Assembly (NCBI RefSeq): GCF_026247885.1
Contig: NZ_CP110921.1
Span: 2,785,001 to 2,849,000 of the forward strand
Direction of reading: 5' to 3'
From: Methylococcus mesophilus
Lineage (GTDB): Bacteria > Pseudomonadota > Gammaproteobacteria > Methylococcales > Methylococcaceae
Length of the DNA stretch: 64,000 nucleotides
Shown here: one piece after another, positions 1-9,110 of the stretch
How positions within the stretch are numbered: the stretch's first letter is position 1
Layout of the letters: the number at the start of each line of letters is the position of its first letter
Position numbers and translations under genes: made by a program
The notes under the pieces: generated by a model
The model's input: only the letters and a program-made list of their open reading frames with translations
Told to the model about the DNA's origin: nothing
The model's database searches: none

Positions 1-52
1 AGTTATCGACTGTCCCTTGCGCGGCTCCGAAAGCCGTCATGCTGCGGATCAT
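1..52 (-). CDS. yicC: YicC family protein, N-terminal fragment cut by window edge
   Basis: Reading leftward from the ATG at 52, the first 17 codons give MIRSMTAFGAAQGTVDN. MIRSMTAF is the conserved start of YicC-family proteins, now described in E. coli as an endoribonuclease. A strong ribosome binding site (AAGGAG) lies 8 bases upstream at about 56-61. Only the start is inside the window, so the identification rests on this N-terminal signature and the RBS. yicC often sits near RNA-processing or gmk genes in gammaproteobacteria, and here it shares the strand of the penicillin-acylase gene that ends at 133. Confidence 0.8.
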   Translation of the reverse strand, partial: MIRSMTAFGAAQGTVDN

Positions 53-132
53 GGTGTCTCCTTAATCTCCGTTCAAAGCCCCGCATGCTATGCCGAGCGG
101 AGGATCGGGTAAAACCCCCGGACGGCGAGGCG

Positions 133-2496
133 TCACGGCGCCGGCCTTAGCCGTAGCTTCTCCTGCGCCGGGCCCGGCTCGAACGGCAGGGGCCGGCCGG
201 CGGCCCAGGCATTTTGCTGATCGCGGTAGTGCGGTGAAAACGGATGGCCCGACTGCCCGGCCGGCATGTGCAGGATGCCGTCGCCATGATGACCGGGCGA
301 GACCACCAGCCGTTCGCTGGCGCCTTGATTGGGCGTCAGCACGCGAACGCAATAGCCGCCACAGCCTGCACCGTCTACCGGCGGCATGTCCAGCAGCGCC
401 GACACCAGGGGCAGGTTCTCGCTGAACGGATGCCGGACCTCCACCCGGTTGACCCGGCCCCAGGGCAGATCCTTGAGTTCGGCAACGCCGAATTCCTCCT
501 TGAGTTCGTTCACGCTTTGCCTGAGGACGCCGCGCAGAAAGTCTTCCCAGGACCCGCTCCGATCCGGGACGGTGTGCGGCAGGCGCGAGGCAATCAGCGC
601 GCGCAGCGGCGTCTCTGCTTCGCGCCAGGCATAGACGAAGCCGGGATCGGCCTGGTTGCACTGAGCCAGGAGGCGGGAGAATATCGTGCGGGCGAGATTA
701 CGGCGGTAGCGGACCAGCAGCGCGATCCCGCGGCTGTCCGCCTCCATCCGGCCGTCCCAGGTTTCCACCGCCCGGCGGGCGTCGGCCAGCGCCGGGTCGC
801 CGGTGTCCGCCGTCAATGCCAGGACCAGGTCGCGGTAGAACTCGAAGAATTCGCTGCGGGTATCCAACTGCAAACCAAACAGCTCGGGCTCGGTCAGCGC
901 CTGCGCATTCTTCAGGCTTTCGCCGATGCGGTAGGCGCGGTAGCTGTTGGAATAGTTGTGGCCAAGGACATAGGGGTAATCGCGCCCCACCGTGCGGTTG
1001 TTGGCCGTGGCCAGGAACCCCGAGGCGGGATCGACGACCCGCGGCAACCGTTCGGGCGGGACGAAGCCGTCCCAGGCGGTGCTGCCGTCGCTCCAGCTCC
1101 GGCTCACCGAACCATCGAAACCGCGCCGCAGCGGAAAGTGGCCGGTCAGGGTCCAGGCGATACGCCCTGTCCGGTCGGCGAGAACCACGTTCTGGGGCGG
1201 GCTTCCGGTGCGGTTCATGATGGCGATGGCCGATTCCAGGTCGCCGGCGCCGTCCATGTCCAGCAATCCGAGATCGACCCCTTGGGCCTCGAGCGCGGTC
1301 CAGCGCAGCGCCACCGGTTGGCCCAGCAGCGGCTCGGTCACGACCGGTCCCCAGCGGCTGGATTTCAGCGCCAGCGTCTGATCCGCGCCGTCCTTCACGC
1401 GCACGGTTTCGGTACGCGTGTCCAGCGTCGCCCAGCCTTCGGGCGTGCGGTAGCGGTCGGGCTCGGATGCGTGCATTTCCAGCCTCACCAGGTCGAGCAC
1501 GTCCGCGTCGACGTTGGTGAAGCCCCAGGCGATCCGGCCGTTGCTTCCCGCTACCAGCAGCGGCAGGCCGGGAAGGGTCACGCCGCTCATCACGGCCTCG
1601 CCATAGCGCAGTTCGGCCCGGTACCAGATGTTGGGCACGCCCAGGTTCAGATGCATGTCGTTGGCGACGATCGCCCTACCGTCCCGGGTCCGGCTGCCGG
1701 CCACGGCCCAGTTGTTGGAGCCGGCGGCCAGCGCCTCGGCGTCCACCCTGGCGCCCAGCTTCAGCGGCCGGGCCTCACCCAGCAGTTTGGCCAGCGCGGT
1801 CGCAGGGACCGGCTGTGCGGGACGACGCGATCCGTTGCCCCCGGCGATGACCGAGGTATAGGCGTCGACGTCCGGTGTCAGGAACGCCACGACTTCCGGC
1901 GGCAAAGTTTCGGCCATCACGCTGAGCATGCGCTCCTCCTCTGGATGGCCGTTGAGGGTTTGGAACATGTTGAGGCCGACCAGCAGGCTGTCCGCGGTTC
2001 GCCAAGGTGCCGGCACGTAGCCGAGGACCAGCATTTCCGGTGGCGGGACGGTCTGTTCGGCCATGCGGGCGTTGACGCCTGCGACGTAAGCCTCGAGCAC
2101 CCGCCGCTGGGATTCGGGCAAGGCCGCGACGATGGCCGCCGCGGCACGCTCGAAGGCATAAACGCGCTGCGCCCGGTCGTGGGCCAGGGCCTGTTCGCCG
2201 AAGATTTCGGCCAGCCGGCCTGCGCTCTTGCGCCGCATCAGGTCCATCTGGAACAACCGGTCGCGCGCGTGCAGATAGCCCAGCACGCGCATAGCGTCTT
2301 CCCGGTTCGCCGCGTACACCCGTGGAATGCCGAGCGCGTCGAACTCGACGGTAGCGGGATGGATGAGCCCCGGCAGGACGCTTTCGCCACCGCGGGCCGG
2401 GAGCGATGCCGCTGCCTTTTCCAGGCGGGTGCCGGCATAGGTCGCAAGGGCCAGTACGCCAAAGCCGATCAGATACAGGATATGCTTGAATTTCAT
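133..2496 (-). CDS. Penicillin acylase family protein (N-terminal nucleophile hydrolase)
   Basis: A 787-residue protein of the penicillin amidase / acyl-homoserine-lactone acylase family, which are periplasmic Ntn hydrolases that cleave amide bonds after self-processing into alpha and beta chains. I chose the ATG at 2496 (MKFKHILYLIGFG) because it starts directly with a signal-anchor-like hydrophobic segment; a TTG start at 2526 would only add ten residues. The GSNNWAV motif gives the expected beta-chain N-terminal serine at about residue 260, and ANDMHL follows it as in the family. The true substrate (beta-lactam, AHL, peptide) cannot be told from sequence. A TATACT-like box at 2531-2538 may serve this gene. 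Confidence 0.88.
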   Translation of the reverse strand: MKFKHILYLIGFGVLALATYAGTRLEKAAASLPARGGESVLPGLIHPATVEFDALGIPRVYAANREDAMRVLGYLHARDRLFQMDLMRRKSAGRLAEIFGEQALAHDRAQRVYAFERAAAAIVAALPESQRRVLEAYVAGVNARMAEQTVPPPEMLVLGYVPAPWRTADSLLVGLNMFQTLNGHPEEERMLSVMAETLPPEVVAFLTPDVDAYTSVIAGGNGSRRPAQPVPATALAKLLGEARPLKLGARVDAEALAAGSNNWAVAGSRTRDGRAIVANDMHLNLGVPNIWYRAELRYGEAVMSGVTLPGLPLLVAGSNGRIAWGFTNVDADVLDLVRLEMHASEPDRYRTPEGWATLDTRTETVRVKDGADQTLALKSSRWGPVVTEPLLGQPVALRWTALEAQGVDLGLLDMDGAGDLESAIAIMNRTGSPPQNVVLADRTGRIAWTLTGHFPLRRGFDGSVSRSWSDGSTAWDGFVPPERLPRVVDPASGFLATANNRTVGRDYPYVLGHNYSNSYRAYRIGESLKNAQALTEPELFGLQLDTRSEFFEFYRDLVLALTADTGDPALADARRAVETWDGRMEADSRGIALLVRYRRNLARTIFSRLLAQCNQADPGFVYAWREAETPLRALIASRLPHTVPDRSGSWEDFLRGVLRQSVNELKEEFGVAELKDLPWGRVNRVEVRHPFSENLPLVSALLDMPPVDGAGCGGYCVRVLTPNQGASERLVVSPGHHGDGILHMPAGQSGHPFSPHYRDQQNAWAAGRPLPFEPGPAQEKLRLRPAP

Positions 2497-2569
2497 GGTG
2501 AAAACGCTTCGGCGCCACAACAACAATTAGAGTATACTGACCTGCTTTTCATCGTATAAGCAAGCCCAT

Positions 2570-3301
2570 ATGAGACCCAGCGGACGCAGTCCCGATCAAC
2601 TCCGGCGTATCGCCTTCACCTGCAACTACACCAAACACGCCGAAGGCTCGGTGCTCGTCGAATTCGGCGATACCCGCGTCATCTGCACCGCCAGCGTGGA
2701 AGAGCGGGTTCCGCCTTTCCTCAAGGGCAAGGGCAACGGTTGGATCACCGCCGAGTACGGCATGCTTCCCCGCGCCACCCACGAACGTACGGGCCGCGAG
2801 GCCGCTCGCGGCAAACAGGGCGGGCGGACCATGGAGATCCAGCGCCTGATCGGCCGCTCCCTGCGCGCCGCGCTGAACCTGGAAGCCCTGGGCGAGCGCA
2901 CCGTCACCATCGACTGCGACGTCATCCAGGCCGATGGCGGTACCCGCACCGCCTCGATCACCGGCGGCTACGTCGCTCTGGTGCTGGCCGTGCAGCGGCT
3001 GCTGAAGAATCGCAAGATCAAGACCAATCCGGTGCACGGCCAGATCGCTTCGGTCTCGGTCGGCATCTGCCAGGGGGTTCCCGTCCTCGACCTGGACTAC
3101 GCCGAGGACTGCGACGCCGAAACCGACATGAACGTGGTCATGAACGACGCCGGTGCCTTCATCGAAATCCAGGGCACGGCCGAAGGCCACGCGTTCCGCC
3201 GCGACGAACTGGACGCCATGCTTCGCCTGGCCGAGAGCGGCATTGCCGATCTCCTACTGCACCAGCAGGAAGCGCTGGAGAGCTGCGGTATCGCACGCTA
3301 G
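2570..3301 (+). CDS. rph: Ribonuclease PH
   Basis: 243 residues, the usual length of RNase PH. This is the phosphate-dependent 3'-5' exoribonuclease that trims tRNA 3' ends before CCA maturation and works as a hexamer in the cytoplasm. It begins [12 protein letters not shown] and contains the family blocks [37 protein letters not shown]-type active-site residues and [18 protein letters not shown]. It is followed seven bases later by rdgB, a common pairing. The divergent acylase gene starts 74 bases away, so the short gap at 2497-2569 should contain both promoters. Confidence 0.97.
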   Translation: MRPSGRSPDQLRRIAFTCNYTKHAEGSVLVEFGDTRVICTASVEERVPPFLKGKGNGWITAEYGMLPRATHERTGREAARGKQGGRTMEIQRLIGRSLRAALNLEALGERTVTIDCDVIQADGGTRTASITGGYVALVLAVQRLLKNRKIKTNPVHGQIASVSVGICQGVPVLDLDYAEDCDAETDMNVVMNDAGAFIEIQGTAEGHAFRRDELDAMLRLAESGIADLLLHQQEALESCGIAR

Positions 3302-3308
3302 ACATCCC

Positions 3309-3914
3309 ATGTCGGGAAAGCTCGTCCTCGCCAGCAACAACGCGGGCAAAATCCGCGAACTCCAGGTCCTACTCTCACCGCTCGGTTTCGAGATCGTCGC
3401 CCAAGGGGCCTTGGGGATTCCGGACGCTGAGGAAACCGGCTCCAGCTTCCTCGAAAATGCCCTGATCAAGGCGTGGCACGCGGCCACGCTCAGCGGCCTG
3501 CCGGCCATCGCCGACGATTCGGGACTCGAAGTCGATGCGCTGGACGGCGCGCCCGGCGTCTATTCGGCGCGCTATGCCGGCCTCTCGGCCTCCGACGGCG
3601 ACAACATCGATAAACTTTTGGCCGCTTTGAGCGGCGTCGAGGCCGGGCGCCGCAGTGCGCGCTTCCGCTGCGTCATGGTGTTCGTCCGCGACGCGGGGGA
3701 TGCCGATCCCGTCGTGGCGGAAGGGTGCTGGGAAGGCCGGATCGGCGAGGCCTGCCGCGGGGAAGGCGGCTTCGGCTACGACCCCGTGTTCATCGTACCG
3801 GAAACCGGCCTGTCGGCTGCCGAACTCTCACCGGAAGACAAAAACCGCCTGAGCCATCGCGGCCAGGCCGCTTCACTGTTGGCCAGCCGATTGAGGGACT
3901 TGGCAAGCGGTTGA
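3309..3914 (+). CDS. rdgB: dITP/XTP pyrophosphatase (HAM1/RdgB)
   Basis: 201 residues from the ATG at 3309 (MSGKLVLASNNAGKIREL). The SNNAGK nucleotide-binding motif near residue 9 and IADDSGLEVDALDGAPGVYSAR are diagnostic of the HAM1/RdgB family, which removes non-canonical ITP, dITP and XTP from the nucleotide pool. A longer in-frame reading begins inside rph, but the start seven bases after the rph stop fits the family length and the conserved N-terminus. rph-rdgB co-occurrence is common in proteobacteria, and the two are probably co-transcribed. Confidence 0.95.
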   Translation: MSGKLVLASNNAGKIRELQVLLSPLGFEIVAQGALGIPDAEETGSSFLENALIKAWHAATLSGLPAIADDSGLEVDALDGAPGVYSARYAGLSASDGDNIDKLLAALSGVEAGRRSARFRCVMVFVRDAGDADPVVAEGCWEGRIGEACRGEGGFGYDPVFIVPETGLSAAELSPEDKNRLSHRGQAASLLASRLRDLASG

Positions 3915-4035
3915 CCAGCAAGGCTCTGTGGGCTGTCATCCAACTGTGCATCGACAGCCTGTGGAAAAGCCACCACAATTCAAATATGGCCCGGCTGTTC
4001 CGAAGCGCCGGCTCGCGCGACAACGGAAGGTGCAC

Positions 4036-4761
4036 ATGACCAGTTCCGATACGCTCAAGTTTCTCGAATCGCTCCTGGCCAAGGACTTCAAGGCCGAACA
4101 CCACCGGCGCCAGCCCCGCAAGCGCGCCGAGCCCCTCATCATCACCCTGTCCCGCGATTTCGGCGCCGGCGGCGAAGCGCTGGTCGCGGAGCTGGCCCGC
4201 TTGCTGGATCTGCCGATCTACGACAAGGAGGTCCTCGACCGGGTTGCCAAGAAGACCCGGATCGACAAGATCCACCTCGAGCATCATGACGAAGACAGCG
4301 CCGAGCGGATCAGCGACCTGCTCTACAACCTGGTGTTCGGCACGGCGGCCACGCGCCACGATTACCGGCGGGCGCTGATCGAGGTGGTGACCGATCTGGC
4401 GAAGAACGACTGCATCATCGTCGGCCGCGGCGCCCACCTGATCCTTGCCGGCCGCAAGGTGTTCCGCCTGCGCGTGGTCGGGTCGCGGCCGGTCTGCGGC
4501 GAGCGCGTCGCTGCGGAACTGGGCATCGGCCAGGCCGAGGCCGAGCGCCTGGTGTTCGAGACCAACAACAAGCGGCACAAGTCGGTCCAGACGCTGTTCA
4601 GCGACCTGTATGATGAATGCTCGCTGGAACACGCCATCAATTTCGATCTCGTGCTCAACACCGATCATCTGCCGCCGGGCAACGCCACGCCGACCGTACT
4701 CGTCGCGGCGCAGCAGTTCGGCTTCGAAATCTTCGACCTCCACCAGCGGGAAGCCACATGA
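4036..4761 (+). CDS. Cytidylate kinase-like family P-loop protein
   Basis: 241 residues starting [18 protein letters not shown], with a good RBS (GGAAGG) six bases upstream of the ATG. The central block [20 protein letters not shown] is a P-loop of the cytidylate-kinase-like family (PF13189), followed by [17 protein letters not shown] and [11 protein letters not shown], all typical. These proteins are related to CMP kinase but usually are not the housekeeping Cmk, and their substrate is unknown. The stop overlaps the start of the next gene (ATGA at 4758-4761), so the two are translationally coupled. That is odd because the partner is an F1 epsilon subunit. Confidence 0.82.
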   Translation: MTSSDTLKFLESLLAKDFKAEHHRRQPRKRAEPLIITLSRDFGAGGEALVAELARLLDLPIYDKEVLDRVAKKTRIDKIHLEHHDEDSAERISDLLYNLVFGTAATRHDYRRALIEVVTDLAKNDCIIVGRGAHLILAGRKVFRLRVVGSRPVCGERVAAELGIGQAEAERLVFETNNKRHKSVQTLFSDLYDECSLEHAINFDLVLNTDHLPPGNATPTVLVAAQQFGFEIFDLHQREAT

Positions 4762-5219
4762 ACCTGGCGGACGGACAGGCCCCCTCCCGTCTGCTCCGAG
4801 TCGAGATCGTCGACGTTTGTCGAGAGATATTTTCCGGGCGCTGCAGCCGCGTCGTCGCTCCGGCGGCAGATGGTGAGGTCGGCGTTCTGCCCCGGCATAC
4901 GCCGTTCCTGACCCGGCTTCGGCCCGGCGAGATCAGGCTTAGGACCGAGAGCGGCGAAGATCTGTACTACTATCTGTCGGGCGGCTACATGGAAGTCCAG
5001 CACTGGGATGTCAGCATTCTGGCCGACCAGGTGCTCCGTTCCGAAGAGATCGACCGCGAGGCCGCCTTGGAGGCCAAGCGCGGCGCAGAGCGCATGCTCC
5101 GCGAGAACCGGATTCCCAGCGAGCGTGACCGCGCCTATCTGGAATTGCTCAAGGCTCTGGCTCAGTTGCGCCTGCTGGAACGGCTGAGCGCGCAACAACT
5201 GGGCCGCACCCGGCCCTGA
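4758..5219 (+). CDS. atpC: Stand-alone F1 ATP synthase epsilon subunit-like protein
   Basis: 153 residues. The N-terminal beta-sandwich of AtpC is clear: [38 protein letters not shown] is easily aligned with epsilon subunits, followed by LSGGYMEVQ and a C-terminal helical hairpin rich in Arg/Glu/Leu ([13 protein letters not shown]-like and [13 protein letters not shown]). Epsilon normally sits at the end of an atp operon beside the beta subunit. Here it is coupled by ATGA overlap to a kinase-like gene and followed by ppdK. It is therefore an orphan copy, either a paralogue with a regulatory role or a displaced subunit. The family call is firm, the assignment to a particular ATP synthase is not. 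Confidence 0.85.
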   Translation: MNLADGQAPSRLLRVEIVDVCREIFSGRCSRVVAPAADGEVGVLPRHTPFLTRLRPGEIRLRTESGEDLYYYLSGGYMEVQHWDVSILADQVLRSEEIDREAALEAKRGAERMLRENRIPSERDRAYLELLKALAQLRLLERLSAQQLGRTRP

Positions 5220-5265
5220 TCCTGCGGCGGCAAGCCGCGAACGCGATAGTTCGAGGAGATCCATC

Positions 5266-7992
5266 ATGACGATGAAGAAGCGTGTCTATGCCTTTGCCGA
5301 AGGCGACGGCAAGAACAAGCGCCTGCTCGGCGGCAAGGGCGCCAACCTCTGCGAGATGACGCAGATCGGGCTCAACGTGCCGCCGGGCTTCGTCATCACC
5401 ACGGATGCCTGCCTCGAATACCAGGCCGGCAAGACCCTGCCGGAAGGGCTGATGGACGAGGTAAGAGGCCACATGGCCCGGCTCGAACAGGCGACCGGCA
5501 AGCGCTTCGGCGATCCCGGCAATCCCCTGCTGGTCTCGGTGCGTTCCGGTTCCGCCCTGTCCATGCCGGGGATGATGGATACCGTCCTCAACCTCGGCCT
5601 CAATCACGACACCCTCCAGGGGCTGATCCGGCAGACCGGCAACGAGCGCTTCGGCTACGATGCCTACCGACGGTTCATCCAGCTGTTCGGCAAGGTGGCC
5701 CTGGGGGTTCCCGACGACCTGTTCGACGCCGAGTTCGAAACCGTCAAGCATCAAGCCGGGGTTGCCGCCGACATCGGCCTGAGTGCCGCCCACCTCGCCG
5801 ACATCGGCGAACGCTTCCTCGCCGTCGTGCGCCGCCATACCGGCAAGCCTTTCCCCGAGGACGTCTACGAGCAGCTCGAAATCGCGATCCGGGCGGTGTT
5901 CGGCTCCTGGATGGGGAAACGCGCGGTGGATTACCGCCGCGAATTCCGCATCACGCCCGACCAGGCCAACGGCACGGCGGTGAACGTGGTGACCATGGTG
6001 TTCGGCAACATGGGCGATGATTCCGCCACCGGGGTCGGCTTCACCCGCAACCCCGGCACCGGCGAGAACGAAATGTTCGGCGAGTACCTCGTCAACGCCC
6101 AGGGCGAGGACGTGGTCGCCGGCATCCGCACGCCGAAACCCGTGCACGAGATGGCGAGCGAGATGCCGGAGCTTTACGCCCAGCTGGTGGAGCTGCGCGA
6201 CAAGCTCGAAGGCCATTACCACGAGGTGCAGGACTACGAGTACACCATCGAAAAAGGCGTGCTGTACTGCCTGCAGACTCGCAACGGCAAGATGAACGCG
6301 CAGGCGATGGTGCGCACCTCGGTGGAAATGTGTACGGAGAGTTTGATCACACGGGAGCAGGCCCTGCTGCGGGTCAATCCGAGCCATCTGGAACAGCTGC
6401 TCCATCCCTGCCTCGACACCTCCCACAAGCCCGTGCCCCTGGCCCAAGGGCTGCCGGCCTCGCCCGGTGCGGCCAGCGGCCGGTGCGTGTTCGACGCGGA
6501 CCAGGCCGAGCTGCTGGGGCGGGCCGGCGAAAAGGTCATCCTGGTGCGCGAGGAGACCAAGCCGGAAGACATCCACGGCTTCTTCGCCTCCCAGGGCATC
6601 CTCACCAGCCGCGGCGGCAAGACTTCGCATGCCGCCGTGGTCGCCCGCGGCATGGGCAAGGCCTGCGTCGCCGGCGCCGAGGGCATCAGGGTGGACAGCC
6701 GGGCGCGGCTGGCAACGGTGGGGGATGTCACGCTGCGCGAGGGTGACATCATCACCATCGACGGCAGCACCGGCAACGTCTACCTGGGCGAGATTCCCAC
6801 CATCGCGCCGACCTTTTCCGAGCACCTCAAGACTCTGCTGTCCTGGGCCGATGCGGCAGCCCATCTTAAGGTGATGGCCAACGCCGATACGCCGGAGGCG
6901 GCGAAAGAGGCGCGCGAGTACGGCGCCGTGGGCATCGGTCTGTGCCGCACCGAACGCATGTTCAACGCCAGCGACCGGCTGCCAGTGGTAGTGGAAATGA
7001 TCCTGGCCCCCGGCACCGAGGAGCGCAAGGCCGCGCTGGACAAGCTGCTGCCGATGCAGCGCGGCGATTTCCAGGCGATCTTCACCCTCATGGCGCCGCA
7101 TCCCGTCACCGTCCGCCTGCTGGACCCGCCCATCCACGAATTCCTCCCCGGCGAGCATTCGCTGACGGATGAGATCCAGGCGCTGAGGGAATACAGATTG
7201 GTCGCCAAAGGGCGGGCGGCGGCCTTGAGCGCGCTCGGTCGTGCCGCCGATGCCGACGGCGTCGGCGAAGACGCCGTCGCAGCCGTCATCGTCCGCAAGG
7301 AGCGGCTGCTGGCCAAAGTCCGGGAGCTCCACGAGATCAACCCGATGCTGGGGCACCGCGGGGTTCGGCTCGGTGTCACCTTCCCCGAAATCTACGAAAT
7401 GCAGATCCGCGCCGTGTTAGAGGCCGCGGCCGAGTGCGCCAAGGCAGGCGTGGCAGCCGCCCCGGAAATCATGGTGCCCCAGGTCGTCGACGGCGCGGAA
7501 CTGGAATGCGTCCAGGCGATGGTCGAACGCTTGCGGGCTGAAGTCGAGGCCAGCCACGGCGTCCGGCTCCATTTCAAATTCGGCAGCATGGTGGAAACCG
7601 TCCGCGCCTGCGTCAGCGCCGACGGACTGGCGCGAACCGCGGAATTCTTCTCCTTCGGCACCAACGACCTGACCCAGGCGACCTGGTCGTTCTCGCGCGA
7701 GGATGCGGAAAACAAGTTTCTGCCGCAGTACATCGGTGGCGGCATCCTCAAGGACAACCCGTTCGAAGTGCTCGACTTCGCCGGTGTCGGTGCTCTGATG
7801 CGGATGGCGGTGGAAAAGGGGCGCAGTGTCCGTCCGGACCTCGAAATCGGCATCTGCGGCGAGCACGGCGGGCATCCCGGCTCCATCCGCTTCTGCGACG
7901 GCATCGGCCTCAGCTATGTCTCCTGTTCGGCCCCGCGGGTGCCCGTTGCCCGCCTGGCGGCGGCCCACGCCGCCTTGATGAACGGGGGTTGA
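5266..7992 (+). CDS. ppdK: Pyruvate, phosphate dikinase
   Basis: 908 residues, slightly longer than the usual ~880. The enzyme interconverts pyruvate, ATP and phosphate with PEP, AMP and diphosphate. The N-terminal ATP-grasp domain starts GGKGANLCEMTQIGLNVPPGF, the phosphohistidine domain has GGKTSHAAVVARGMG with the catalytic His at about residue 455, and the C-terminal TIM barrel ends with the active-site Cys in GICGEHGGHPGSI at about residue 864. The RBS GAGGAG precedes the ATG. In methanotrophs PPDK lets carbon from formaldehyde assimilation pass between pyruvate and PEP at low ATP cost, which suits the neighbouring C1 genes. Confidence 0.96.
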   Translation: MTMKKRVYAFAEGDGKNKRLLGGKGANLCEMTQIGLNVPPGFVITTDACLEYQAGKTLPEGLMDEVRGHMARLEQATGKRFGDPGNPLLVSVRSGSALSMPGMMDTVLNLGLNHDTLQGLIRQTGNERFGYDAYRRFIQLFGKVALGVPDDLFDAEFETVKHQAGVAADIGLSAAHLADIGERFLAVVRRHTGKPFPEDVYEQLEIAIRAVFGSWMGKRAVDYRREFRITPDQANGTAVNVVTMVFGNMGDDSATGVGFTRNPGTGENEMFGEYLVNAQGEDVVAGIRTPKPVHEMASEMPELYAQLVELRDKLEGHYHEVQDYEYTIEKGVLYCLQTRNGKMNAQAMVRTSVEMCTESLITREQALLRVNPSHLEQLLHPCLDTSHKPVPLAQGLPASPGAASGRCVFDADQAELLGRAGEKVILVREETKPEDIHGFFASQGILTSRGGKTSHAAVVARGMGKACVAGAEGIRVDSRARLATVGDVTLREGDIITIDGSTGNVYLGEIPTIAPTFSEHLKTLLSWADAAAHLKVMANADTPEAAKEAREYGAVGIGLCRTERMFNASDRLPVVVEMILAPGTEERKAALDKLLPMQRGDFQAIFTLMAPHPVTVRLLDPPIHEFLPGEHSLTDEIQALREYRLVAKGRAAALSALGRAADADGVGEDAVAAVIVRKERLLAKVRELHEINPMLGHRGVRLGVTFPEIYEMQIRAVLEAAAECAKAGVAAAPEIMVPQVVDGAELECVQAMVERLRAEVEASHGVRLHFKFGSMVETVRACVSADGLARTAEFFSFGTNDLTQATWSFSREDAENKFLPQYIGGGILKDNPFEVLDFAGVGALMRMAVEKGRSVRPDLEIGICGEHGGHPGSIRFCDGIGLSYVSCSAPRVPVARLAAAHAALMNGG

Positions 7993-8044
7993 GGCAGGCT
8001 TTACGGGGAGGGAATTCGCCCGCGCGAAGCGCGGAGGCCGCGGT

Positions 8045-8073
8045 TTGCCATCGTTCCACCGCGTCCGTATACT
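8045..8073 (+). promoter_or_regulatory. Sigma70-type promoter of the first mtdB
   Basis: TTGCCA at 8045-8050 and TATACT at 8068-8073 are separated by exactly 17 bases, matching five of six consensus positions in each box. The start codon follows about 40 bases downstream, with a GAGGAG Shine-Dalgarno in between. It shows that mtdB can be transcribed independently of ppdK. Confidence 0.7.
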
Positions 8074-8114
8074 TCGCCGACCCTGTAACGACTGGCCGAA
8101 TCGAGGAGCGCGCC

Positions 8115-9020
8115 GTGGAAAAGCCTTATATCCTGCACATGTTCACGCCGGAAAAGAATCTGAGCCCGTTCGATGCGAACATGGCGCTCGATGCCGGCTG
8201 GTTGTCCCTGGTGCCCTATACGAACCTGGAGCCGGGGGAGATCACCGCCATGGTGCAGGACGCGATCTTCTCGCGCAGCCTCTCCGGCGTGAAGCGCACC
8301 GCGATCTTCATCGGCGGACGCGACGTCGGCACCGCCATGAGCATGCTGCGCACCGCCCAGACATCGATGGTGCCGCCGTTCGAGATTTCCGCTTTCGCCG
8401 ATCCGAGCGGCGCCTTCACGACTGCCGCGGCGATGGTCGCGATGGCCGAGGGCGAGCTGCGGAAGCATCACCAGACCGGCCTCGAAGGCAAGTCTGTGCT
8501 GGCACTTGGCGGGACGGGCCCGGTCGGCCAGATCGCCGCCGTGCTGGCGGCCCGCGCCGGCGCCAAGGTCAAGATCATCGGACGCCAGCTCGAAAAGGCC
8601 CAGAAAGTGGCCGAGCTCTGCAACGCGGAATTCGGTGAAGGCCAGACCTCCATCGAGGGCGACGCCGATGCCAACAAGGGCGAACTGCTGAAGACCGCCG
8701 ATGTGGTATTCGCTACCGCCGCCGCCGGCATCCAGGTGCTGAGCGCTGAGCTGCTGGCGGCATCGCCCCAGCTCAAGGTGGCCGCCGACGTCAACGCCGT
8801 GCCGCCGTCCGGCATCGCCGGATTGGGGCCCCATCACAAGGGCACGCCGATCGAAGGTTCGCCGAGCGGGGCCATCGGCATCGGTGCGCTGGCCATCGGC
8901 AACGTCAAATACCAGGCCCAGCACCGGCTGCTGCTGCGGATGCGCAACACCGACAAGCCGGTCTATCTGGCATTCAACGAGGCTTTCGAGATTGCCCGCG
9001 AAGTCGTCCGCGGCGGCTAA
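8115..9020 (+). CDS. mtdB: Methylene-tetrahydromethanopterin dehydrogenase, copy 1
   Basis: 301 residues from a GTG start at 8115 with GAGGAG upstream. The N-terminus (YILHMFTPEKNLSPFDANMALDAGW) and the signatures KRTAIFIGGRD, FADPSGAFTTAAAMVA, ALGGTGPVGQIAA (Rossmann motif) and AADVNAVPPSGIAG match MtdB rather than MtdA, which reads YNAQPP there. MtdB oxidises methylene-H4MPT to methenyl-H4MPT with NAD(P)+ in the formaldehyde-to-formate pathway of methylotrophs. A good promoter precedes it and an intrinsic terminator follows four bases after its stop, so it is a single-gene unit next to a second mtdB. Confidence 0.93.
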   Translation: MEKPYILHMFTPEKNLSPFDANMALDAGWLSLVPYTNLEPGEITAMVQDAIFSRSLSGVKRTAIFIGGRDVGTAMSMLRTAQTSMVPPFEISAFADPSGAFTTAAAMVAMAEGELRKHHQTGLEGKSVLALGGTGPVGQIAAVLAARAGAKVKIIGRQLEKAQKVAELCNAEFGEGQTSIEGDADANKGELLKTADVVFATAAAGIQVLSAELLAASPQLKVAADVNAVPPSGIAGLGPHHKGTPIEGSPSGAIGIGALAIGNVKYQAQHRLLLRMRNTDKPVYLAFNEAFEIAREVVRGG

Positions 9021-9023
9021 AGT

Positions 9024-9054
9024 CCAGCCCGAGGCAGCGCCGGCTGGATTTTTC
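9024..9054 (+). terminator. Intrinsic terminator after mtdB copy 1
   Basis: TCCAGCC (9024-9030) pairs perfectly with GGCTGGA (9043-9049) around a 12-base loop and is followed by five Ts. It separates transcription of the two mtdB genes. Confidence 0.65.
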
Positions 9055-9110
9055 GCCGGGCGCGGCCCGACACCCTCTTTCTTACTGATTTTTTCCGAGA
9101 CCCACCCAGA

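Noticed and set aside
244-2559. A 771-codon open frame opposite the penicillin acylase gene
   Set aside because: It mirrors the acylase gene in the antisense frame; high-GC codon bias keeps it open. No domain, no RBS, and the acylase on the other strand has clear motifs.
2497-2569. TATACT at 2531-2538 as a promoter for rph
   Set aside because: No acceptable -35 box at 16-18 bases on the plus strand. The palindromic AGTATACT could serve either direction, so I did not list it.
5149-7356. A 735-codon open frame opposite ppdK
   Set aside because: His/Gly/Val-rich shadow of ppdK without any recognisable motif.
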